12,410 bases of DNA. Origin: CAZDDW01 sp964480695 (lineage in GTDB: Bacteria > Patescibacteriota > Patescibacteriia > UBA9934 > CAZDDW01). Position 1 is the stretch's first letter, and each line of letters opens with the position of its first letter. The stretch is from NCBI GenBank assembly GCA_964480695.1, contig CAYZPO010000030.1, forward strand, positions 1-12,410, in the 5' to 3' direction. Shown piece after piece: positions 7,194-12,410 of this stretch. The position numbers were made by a program, and so were the translations under genes. The notes under the pieces were generated by a model. That model saw only the letters and a list, made by a program, of their open reading frames with translations. It was not told the DNA's origin and ran no database searches.

Positions 7194-7231
7194 ATTGTTG
7201 TCTAAAAGTCTATTGTAAAATCAACAACAAT
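7194..7231 (-). promoter_or_regulatory. Inverted repeat in the gap between the 354- and 474-aa genes
   Basis: ATTGTTGT (7194-7201) and ACAACAAT (7224-7231) are perfect 8-bp arms around a 22-nt spacer. On the minus strand no T run follows, so it is not a standard terminator. A weak promoter-like pair (TTGTTG 7222-7227, 17 nt, TAGACA 7199-7204) falls within it. It may be an operator, an RNA processing site or chance. Confidence 0.3.
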
Positions 7232-7239
7232 TTTGCACC

Positions 7240-8304
7240 TTACACTTTACGCACAACCCCCTGCTCTGCGTCGATCTCAACCATATCGCCGTCGGTGAAG
7301 ACGTGGGTGGCGTGTTTGGTCCCAATAATGCAGGGTTTTTCAAGCTCGCGCGACACTATGGCAGCGTGACATAAAGTGCCGCCTTCATTAGTCACAAACG
7401 CGGCAGCGCGTTTCATAATTGGTAAATAGCTCGGCTCGGTCATGGGTGCAATCAAAACTTCTCCGTTTTGAAACTCATCCATGTCCTGTCGGCAACGAAT
7501 AATCCGAACACGACCTGATGCTTTACCAGCAAATGCAGTCTGCCCTTGAAGCTCCTGTATATTTTCAAACTCCTCTTTACTGGCAAAAAGCTGCTTTTCA
7601 TGAATAATTTTTTCGGCTTTGGTACCTGAAAAATATTCAATCTGATCCAAGGGATACTGACGAACATAAAATAATTTCTTACGGTCTGACAATTCTTCAG
7701 GTAAAGGCAAGGCTTTCTCGTCCTTGATAAAAGACATAAACTCAGACATGACCAGATACCAAAGCTGATCAGCGGTATATTCTGGAAGCTGTGTCTCAGA
7801 CAACCACTTCAAATACCGTGGCATAAACTTCATCTCACCATTCTTGTAAATCACTTCTTCCCGACGACGAGTTTTCTTGGCCCACACTTCAAATTCAGCT
7901 TGTTGATCCTCATTCAATTCATCGATTTCATCCAAAGTGTCCAAACAAGCTACGGCTACACCAATCAGATCAGAATAAAATTGAAACAATTCAAGTACAG
8001 TTTCCAAAGTGAACTTGCTGGTATCCTGAGCTAAAAACTTTTCATACTCAGCTACCCTTTGGTTAAACCACTGATATTGTTCTTTAAGATTGACATCATC
8101 GCAATTAACCCGTTGGAGAAATTGTCGAGCTGCGCGCGGCCGCTCACCTTCAACTTGGAAATGATAATACGTCCCATCTTTGATCACAGAAATGATCTCC
8201 GAGAACTGAGCATAAAAATCAATAAACTCCTGTTGCATCATGGGCTGAAAAATTGCTGTTGCTCCAACTAAAGTATATTCGCGTTCGTGTTTTTCGTAAG
8301 CCAT
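7240..8304 (-). CDS. Short PEP-utiliser mobile (phosphohistidine) domain protein, 354 aa
   Basis: This is one of two short members. About 250 residues of mostly helical, acidic sequence (for example LETVLELFQFYSDLIGVAVACLD... and WLSETQLPEYTADQLWYLVMSEF) precede the mobile domain at 251-354, which contains TNEGGTLCHAAIVSRE and the expected phospho-acceptor His313. The region equivalent to the LTTP and RGG..LT segments of the longer paralogs is missing or strongly reduced, so the middle domain is shorter by over 100 residues. The frame is intact and the catalytic-type motif is kept, so it does not look decayed. The ATG (8302-8304) lies 1 nt after the stop of the 341-aa gene, so they form a coupled pair. 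Its specific role is unknown. Confidence 0.92.
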   Translation of the reverse strand: MAYEKHEREYTLVGATAIFQPMMQQEFIDFYAQFSEIISVIKDGTYYHFQVEGERPRAARQFLQRVNCDDVNLKEQYQWFNQRVAEYEKFLAQDTSKFTLETVLELFQFYSDLIGVAVACLDTLDEIDELNEDQQAEFEVWAKKTRRREEVIYKNGEMKFMPRYLKWLSETQLPEYTADQLWYLVMSEFMSFIKDEKALPLPEELSDRKKLFYVRQYPLDQIEYFSGTKAEKIIHEKQLFASKEEFENIQELQGQTAFAGKASGRVRIIRCRQDMDEFQNGEVLIAPMTEPSYLPIMKRAAAFVTNEGGTLCHAAIVSRELEKPCIIGTKHATHVFTDGDMVEIDAEQGVVRKV

Positions 8305-8305
8305 A

Positions 8306-9331
8306 TTAAATCTTTTTTACGATTCCTTTTTCTGCGTCGACTTCGACCATATCACCGTCTTGAAAAACCTTAGTCGCGATTTTGGTGCCGATGATGCAGG
8401 GTTTTTTGAACTCGCGGGCCATGATGGCAGCGTGGCACATCACCCCACCTTCGTCGGTCACAAACGCAGCTGCTTTCTTCATGGCCGGAACGTACTCTGG
8501 CAACGTCATCGGAGCCAATAAAATCTCACCTTCCTCGAGCTCGTCCACCTGCTCGACTGACATAATCCGTCGGACCTTGCCAGAGACCTTACCTTGGAAC
8601 GCTACCTGACCTGAGACTTCGGAGATACTTTGATCAACTTCACCGCGATCCATCTTGATCTCGTACGCTTCTTCAATTGTCTTGAACGACTGCCCCACAA
8701 ACAACTTCTCATCTGTGTAAATAAACCCTTGCCAGCGTTCTTCGAGCTCTTCCACAGGCGGGATGTCGCCAGACAAAATTTCGTCGATCAATAATACATG
8801 AGCGTACTTGGCGACTTCAGGATACAAAGCTTTGACCGAACGCTCGATCACTTTGTCTGAGTTCGGAGCCAGTTCGTCTGTCTCATGTCGCACCTGCTCT
8901 ATTTTAGAATAATCTGGATGATCTGTATCATGCAGCATCTCCATCATCCACCAAACAGAATTAAACCAGGTCCAGCCCTTAAGTAAAGTTTCAAAAAACT
9001 GAGCCAGCTCTTCGCGACTCAAATTTTTTCCTGATTCATAAATCGGCTCTAGCTCAGCCCAGGCATCCTTGAAAGCCTGACCCGACTTCTCAATCACTTC
9101 TGGTCGCTCTTGAACAACTTTCTTAAGTTCACTTTTAAGCCAATCAATTCCGGACTGATCCATATACGTGTGGATTCGCCCTTGCTCACCAACAAAAATA
9201 ATATGCGGTTTATTCGGCTGGCGCTGCTCTACCCAATGACATGGCTCGACCGCTTCGGCCTGATACCAAATCTGCCCTACTGAAAGCATGAATTCCCGAG
9301 AAAATTTCTTTTCGTACAAGGGCTTGCTCAT
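8306..9331 (-). CDS. Short PEP-utiliser mobile (phosphohistidine) domain protein, 341 aa, directly after murG
   Basis: The first 237 residues are an acidic, mainly helical region (EELAQFFETLLKGWTWFNSVWWMMEML is typical) with a short beta-like start. Residues 238-341 are the mobile domain, with TDEGGVMCHAAIMARE and the expected phospho-acceptor His300. It resembles the 354-aa protein in size and in the GQ-x-AF and APMT motifs, so these two form a subgroup. The ATG (9329-9331) is 2 nt after the stop of murG, which ties this family to the cell-wall operon by transcription and probably by translational coupling. A role in envelope synthesis is suggested by position only. It has no ATP-grasp, TIM-barrel or DNA-binding domain and no signal peptide, so a cytoplasmic protein is expected. 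Confidence 0.92.
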   Translation of the reverse strand: MSKPLYEKKFSREFMLSVGQIWYQAEAVEPCHWVEQRQPNKPHIIFVGEQGRIHTYMDQSGIDWLKSELKKVVQERPEVIEKSGQAFKDAWAELEPIYESGKNLSREELAQFFETLLKGWTWFNSVWWMMEMLHDTDHPDYSKIEQVRHETDELAPNSDKVIERSVKALYPEVAKYAHVLLIDEILSGDIPPVEELEERWQGFIYTDEKLFVGQSFKTIEEAYEIKMDRGEVDQSISEVSGQVAFQGKVSGKVRRIMSVEQVDELEEGEILLAPMTLPEYVPAMKKAAAFVTDEGGVMCHAAIMAREFKKPCIIGTKIATKVFQDGDMVEVDAEKGIVKKI

Positions 9332-9333
9332 AG

Positions 9334-10410
9334 TTATCTTTTAATTAACTCCCTGGCCTGCTCAGCTATTTTCATTGCCACTTCATATGTTGGTAAAAGT
9401 TTGTGCAGATTGTCTCCGAGCTGTTTGCTACGTTCTTTGTTCTGAAGTAATTTTGTTACGATCTTGACTAGCTGATCGACTGGTTGCGTTTGTTCAAATA
9501 CAACAGCAGCGTCGGCCTCTTTCAGAATTGCAGTGTTATCTTCCTGATGTGAATTCGGAATCGGGATAATTACACTCGGTTTGGACAGGAAAGCAAGTTC
9601 AGAAATCGTACCCATACCTGCACGAGACACGATCAGGTCAGCCGCGGCATACGCTTTGTCCATGTCAAAAATAAAATCTCGAGCAACGTATTTGCCAGGC
9701 AGCTCCTCGCTCGGCAGGGTCAAGGGACCCTGCCTATGGCGGCCGTATAAATGAATCACATTCATCTTTTCTAACAACTTCGGTCCGACTTTCTGTACTG
9801 CATCATTAATCCAACACGCACCAGTTCCACCTCCAAGCACGAGCATGGTCGGAAGCTCAGAATTCACTCCCCAATCTTTCACTGCTTTCTCTCGCTCAAC
9901 CTGTTGCAAATTCTCTCGAACCGGATTTCCGATCCAAGAAGTCTTATCTTTCGAAAACGCCTCAACATCTTTTTCCCACGCAGTCGAAATGCGAGTTGCA
10001 AACGGAGCCATCATCTTGTTAGCCAGTCCAGGACGCAGGTCCTGCTGATGAATCCAGGTTGGAAGCTTCATGGTCCGAGCAGCCCAAACAAAAGGCACAG
10101 AGACATAGCCTCCGGCTGACATAACTAAATCCGGTTTTTCCTGATGAATAATTTCTCGCGCCTGCAAATAGGATCGCATTAAAACAAACGGTGCGGTCGC
10201 AATCGACAAAGAAGCATACCGAGGCAATTTAGCAGTCTTAACTGGGATAAATCGATATCCCAAATTCTCCAATAACTCGCCCTCAGGCCCTTGCGGTGTC
10301 CCAACCCAAACAATCTGTGTTCCAGGCCACAACTTCTCAAAAGCGCTAGCGGTAGCGATTAAAGGCGTAACTGGACCCAAAGTCCCACCTCCAGTAAGCA
10401 TAATTTTCAT
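9334..10410 (-). CDS. murG: MurG, lipid I N-acetylglucosaminyltransferase (divergent)
   Basis: MurG adds GlcNAc from UDP-GlcNAc to lipid I to give lipid II on the inner face of the membrane. From the chosen start the protein has 358 residues, normal for the family. Recognisable motifs are the N-terminal glycine loop GGGTLGPVTP (7-16), SAGGYVSVPFVWAA, HQQDLRPGLANK, GNPVREN, a second glycine loop LVLGGGTGA, and SRAGMGTISELAFLSKPSVIIPIP followed by HQEDNT. Usual MurG has GGTGGH and HEQN; here these read GGTLGP and HQQD, so the loop histidine and the glutamate are replaced. The frame is open 102 nt further upstream to 10512, but those 34 residues match nothing in MurG, so the ATG at 10408-10410 (MKIMLTGGG) is preferred, although no clear Shine-Dalgarno precedes it. 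It is followed after 2 nt by a phosphohistidine-domain gene. Confidence 0.92.
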   Translation of the reverse strand: MKIMLTGGGTLGPVTPLIATASAFEKLWPGTQIVWVGTPQGPEGELLENLGYRFIPVKTAKLPRYASLSIATAPFVLMRSYLQAREIIHQEKPDLVMSAGGYVSVPFVWAARTMKLPTWIHQQDLRPGLANKMMAPFATRISTAWEKDVEAFSKDKTSWIGNPVRENLQQVEREKAVKDWGVNSELPTMLVLGGGTGACWINDAVQKVGPKLLEKMNVIHLYGRHRQGPLTLPSEELPGKYVARDFIFDMDKAYAAADLIVSRAGMGTISELAFLSKPSVIIPIPNSHQEDNTAILKEADAAVVFEQTQPVDQLVKIVTKLLQNKERSKQLGDNLHKLLPTYEVAMKIAEQARELIKR

Positions 10411-10450
10411 ACTTGGACAGTTTAACAAAATAAGCCTAAACGAGAAAGCC

Positions 10451-10472
10451 CCTTGGATCAGTCGATCCGAGG
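10451..10472. repeat. Hairpin-forming inverted repeat between the KH gene and murG
   Basis: CCTTGGATC (10451-10459) and GATCCGAGG (10464-10472) form a 9-bp stem with a 4-nt loop and one imperfect pair. The pair is G-U if read as plus-strand RNA but a C-A mismatch in the minus-strand transcript. No T tract follows on either side, so it is unlikely to be a terminator. It sits in the 107-nt gap (10411-10517) before murG and may mark an mRNA processing or pausing site. Confidence 0.3.
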
Positions 10473-10517
10473 AGCTCAGATGTGTTGCGTTTGCAGACCA
10501 GTTCGAGATCACTCAGA

Positions 10518-11048
10518 TTACGAACTACTGATGATGATGCGCTTGTAGGAGATCCTGTCTCGCCCAGCAGCGGCCCCGGTCAGAGTCTCTAGCATGCGGG
10601 CATTTTGTCCTTGTCGACCAACCAGACGTCTCGATTCCACACCCCGGAAACAGGTTGCTTCGATGAAGCGCGTTCGTCCTCTTCCGACTTCGAGAACATC
10701 CAACTCGTCAGGGTAGTCGAGCATGTTCCGAGCCATGAACCTGAACAGTTCCAAAGCACTCATGCTCTGACGGCCCGCCTGCTCGTCTCGCGGGCTTCGG
10801 ACAAAGTCCTCGATCGCCTCGACCTGAAGGTAAGGGAGATCGTACTTGGCGCACATGACACCAACCAGGCTCCGGATCCCATCCACATATTTTGCCTTGT
10901 CCCCCATCAGTTGACCAAAGTCGTGACGATGAGTCCGGATCTCGATCAAGTCTTTTTTACTCCTCAGCCTGACCCAGACATGATCCGGGTGGTCCACCAA
11001 GGACTCGACCACGCTCCGCACGATCTCCACGATTCCGTTGTGATCCAC
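10518..11048 (-). CDS. Tandem KH-domain RNA-binding protein (KhpA-like halves)
   Basis: The 176-aa protein consists of two similar halves. Residues 5-80 (VVESLVDHPDHVWVRL... with DFGQLMGDKAKYVDGIRSLV) resemble the small KH protein KhpA; residues about 98-174 (MLDYPDELDVLEV... with RRLVGRQGQNARMLETLTG) repeat the pattern. The second half keeps a canonical GxxG loop (GRQG, 144-147), whereas the first has GDKA (49-52) and lacks the second glycine. RNA binding is therefore expected mainly from the C-terminal half. The start is GTG (11046-11048), chosen for the strong GGGAGGG Shine-Dalgarno 3 nt upstream. The gene is visibly more GC-rich than its AT-leaning neighbours. Known KhpA/KhpB proteins affect cell elongation and division in some Firmicutes, which fits a place between ftsW and murG, but the role here is inferred. 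Confidence 0.85.
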   Translation of the reverse strand: MDHNGIVEIVRSVVESLVDHPDHVWVRLRSKKDLIEIRTHRHDFGQLMGDKAKYVDGIRSLVGVMCAKYDLPYLQVEAIEDFVRSPRDEQAGRQSMSALELFRFMARNMLDYPDELDVLEVGRGRTRFIEATCFRGVESRRLVGRQGQNARMLETLTGAAAGRDRISYKRIIISSS

Positions 11049-11096
11049 GTTCCCTCCCTACAGCATCAGCATGCCACTAAGGTTCTTCTTATCCAG

Positions 11097-11125
11097 ACCC
11101 TAGCGGAAAAAGGGTCGGATGTCAA
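11097..11125 (-). promoter_or_regulatory. Possible internal promoter before the KH gene
   Basis: On the minus strand a consensus TTGACA (11120-11125) is followed after 17 nt by TAGGGT (11097-11102), a weak -10. It lies in the 83-nt gap between ftsW and the KH gene, whereas the other joins around it (mraY-ftsW, murG onward) are tight. The TTGACA-17-TAGnnT form recurs before the 622-aa gene. Confidence 0.35.
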
Positions 11126-11131
11126 GTATTA

Positions 11132-12238
11132 TCAAGTCTTGCAGTGTTTTGAAACATTCAACACCACCCCCACACCAATCATGGAAATGGCTAATGCAGT
11201 TCCTCCATAACTAACAAATGGCAACGGAACTCCTGTCATTGGGAGTAAACCAACCATGGAGCCAATGTTAACAAAAGCTTGAATGACAAACCAACTGATA
11301 ATTCCGATAACAACATACTGTCCGAACTTGTCTGGGGCCGTGGTTGCGATCTTCAATCCTCGCCAAAGCAAAGCCAGGAACAAGCCGATCATGAGTAAAC
11401 AGAAAATGAAACCAAGCTCCTCTGCCACAACTGCAAAGATAGAGTCTCCAAAAACCTCAGGTAGATACTGGAACTTCTGGCGGGAGTGACCGTATCCAAG
11501 ACCGATCAGGCCGCCAGAGCCAATGGCCAGGAGTGCTTGGTTAATATGATAACCGATTCCTTGTGGATCCAACTCCGGATGCAGGAAAGTCGTAAAGCGC
11601 GCTGCGCGATACGGAGCTAGCTGGATCAGTAGACCAAACAATACAGCACCGCCAGCGACTAGAGCTCCGAGATGAATCAATGGTGCACCAGCAACAAAGT
11701 AGACCACAAGCGACATGGCTACGATAATTGACATTGTTCCTACGTCTGGCTGCAGGATCATCAACAACATAATCGCGCCAAGCACAAGCATGAACGGCAA
11801 GAACCCAGAGTAAACATCGCTCACGCGTTTGCGACCACGAAGTTCAAGCCAGGCTGCTAAATAAAACAAAAAGGTCAGCTTCACAATCTCAGCAGGCTGG
11901 ATCGAAAACAAACCAGCAACCGAGATCCAGCTCCGTGAAGTTCCGAACTCAGAACCAATTCCTGGAATAAATACAAGTAAGAGCAAACCAATCGAGACTA
12001 ACAATAAAGTAAAAGCATGGTCACGCCACTTCTTATACGGAATGCGCATGAAAATAATCAAGCCAGCGATTCCTGGAATCAAGCCAAAAAGCAGTTGGTG
12101 TTTTATGTAATAAAAACTGTCTCCGAACCGCTCGTATCCATTGGGTCCGGAAGCTGAGACCAGCATGATCAAACCAAAAAGGATGATCGCACCCACGATC
12201 CCCAAAAACAGATAATCAGGTTGTTTACGAGTTCGCAT
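11132..12238 (-). CDS. ftsW: FtsW/RodA-family (SEDS) lipid II polymerase, probably FtsW
   Basis: The 368-residue integral membrane protein has about ten hydrophobic segments starting at YLFLGIVGAIILFGLIML, a normal size for SEDS glycosyltransferases that polymerise lipid II into glycan strands. Family motifs are TSRSWI near 100-105, FSIQPAEIVKL (111-121), LQPDVGT (162-168), GLGYGHSRQKFQYLPEVFGDSIFAVVAEELG, which includes the conserved acidic residue of the large extracellular loop (D265), and LLPMTGVPLPFVSYGG (331-346) near the C-terminus. The position between mraY and murG favours FtsW over RodA. The ATG (12236-12238) lies 1 nt after the mraY stop. FtsW normally works with a class B penicillin-binding protein, and none is encoded in the window. 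Translation ends at TGA, which shows UGA is a stop here. Confidence 0.95.
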   Translation of the reverse strand: MRTRKQPDYLFLGIVGAIILFGLIMLVSASGPNGYERFGDSFYYIKHQLLFGLIPGIAGLIIFMRIPYKKWRDHAFTLLLVSIGLLLLVFIPGIGSEFGTSRSWISVAGLFSIQPAEIVKLTFLFYLAAWLELRGRKRVSDVYSGFLPFMLVLGAIMLLMILQPDVGTMSIIVAMSLVVYFVAGAPLIHLGALVAGGAVLFGLLIQLAPYRAARFTTFLHPELDPQGIGYHINQALLAIGSGGLIGLGYGHSRQKFQYLPEVFGDSIFAVVAEELGFIFCLLMIGLFLALLWRGLKIATTAPDKFGQYVVIGIISWFVIQAFVNIGSMVGLLPMTGVPLPFVSYGGTALAISMIGVGVVLNVSKHCKT

Positions 12239-12239
12239 T

Positions 12240-12410
12240 TTACGTAATCAAACTATCAAGCATGACCAAAGCGATTCCGAGTCCGCTAGCCACCATCGAG
12301 ATAACCCAAAACCTCATCACAATTTTTGGTTCGCTCCAACCTTTGGCTTCGAAATGGTGATGAATCGGTGAGGACAAGAATACCTTACGTTTGAACAGTT
12401 TCTTCGAGAC
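12240..12410 (-). CDS. mraY: MraY, phospho-MurNAc-pentapeptide transferase, C-terminal 56 residues (cut by window edge)
   Basis: Only the end of the gene is present. The frame gives KKLFKRKVFLSSPIHHHFEAKGWSEPKIVMRFWVIS and a last hydrophobic helix, ending in TAA (12240-12242). The HHHFE..GW.E..I..RFW signature is diagnostic of MraY, the membrane enzyme that joins phospho-MurNAc-pentapeptide to undecaprenyl phosphate to make lipid I. The triple-histidine segment is part of the active-site region in the family. The stop is followed after 1 nt by the ftsW ATG, so both are in one operon and probably translationally coupled. The upstream part of the gene and the operon promoter lie outside the window. 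Confidence 0.95.
   Translation of the reverse strand, partial: VSKKLFKRKVFLSSPIHHHFEAKGWSEPKIVMRFWVISMVASGLGIALVMLDSLIT

Noticed and set aside
485..9331. Calling these genes PEP synthase (ppsA) or PPDK
   Set aside because: Only the swivelling domain and a middle region like that of rifampin phosphotransferase are present. The ATP-binding and PEP/pyruvate-binding domains are missing in all of them.
7240..9331. The 341- and 354-aa genes as decayed copies of the longer ones
   Set aside because: The frames are intact, the joins are tight, the histidine motif is complete and the two share their own motifs, so they look like a maintained short subfamily.
10411..10512. A 34-residue N-terminal extension of MurG
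   Set aside because: The frame happens to be open, but the segment has no MurG similarity and includes the hairpin of the intergenic gap. The family start MKIMLTGGG fits the ATG at 10408-10410.
11092..11119. GACCC / GGGTC hairpin after ftsW as a terminator
   Set aside because: The stem is only 5 bp plus a bulge, and no T tract follows it on the minus strand. It overlaps the possible KH promoter instead.
10605..11210. A 201-codon open frame on the plus strand opposite the KH gene and the end of ftsW
   Set aside because: It is longer than the KH gene, but its translation has no recognisable motif and it spans two real genes. The KH frame shows two KH repeats and a strong Shine-Dalgarno. The antisense frame is an effect of the GC-rich sequence.

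Overview
The window is a compact, entirely minus-strand gene block, so transcription runs from high to low coordinates. It probably comes from a small-genome bacterium of the Patescibacteria (CPR) type. That assignment is inference: it rests on a divergent MurG, very short intergenic gaps and a tandem family of odd PEP-synthase-like fragments. TGA closes the ftsW frame and all other visible stops are TAA, so the standard bacterial code fits.

Region 1 (12410-9334) is a peptidoglycan and division segment: the end of mraY, then ftsW, a tandem KH-domain RNA-binding protein, and murG. MraY makes lipid I, MurG turns it into lipid II, and FtsW polymerises it. The KH gene sits in the middle with its own ribosome binding site and a possible internal promoter.

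Region 2 (9331-4249) follows murG after 2 nt and holds four paralogous genes for proteins of 341, 354, 474 and 492 aa. Each ends in a PEP-utiliser 'mobile' (swivelling) domain with the expected phospho-acceptor histidine. None has the ATP-grasp domain or the PEP/pyruvate TIM barrel that normally work with it. A rho-independent terminator (4208-4241) closes this unit.

Region 3 (4105-1) holds three more members: 559 aa, 622 aa, and one cut by the left edge. Each has an N-terminal DNA-binding domain (one XRE-type HTH, two winged helices). The swivelling histidine domain is visible in the first two and inferred in the third. Each has its own short promoter region with palindromes. The 559-aa gene has two operator-like boxes of the same design 73 bp apart, on either side of a TTGACA promoter. 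The same half-site recurs as a 10-bp inverted repeat just before the left-edge gene.

The notable content is this array of seven likely stand-alone phosphohistidine-domain proteins, part of it attached to a cell-wall operon and part of it fused to DNA-binding domains with apparent self-regulation. A phosphorylation-responsive regulator family is a reasonable hypothesis. Function, phosphate donor and ligands cannot be read from the sequence.
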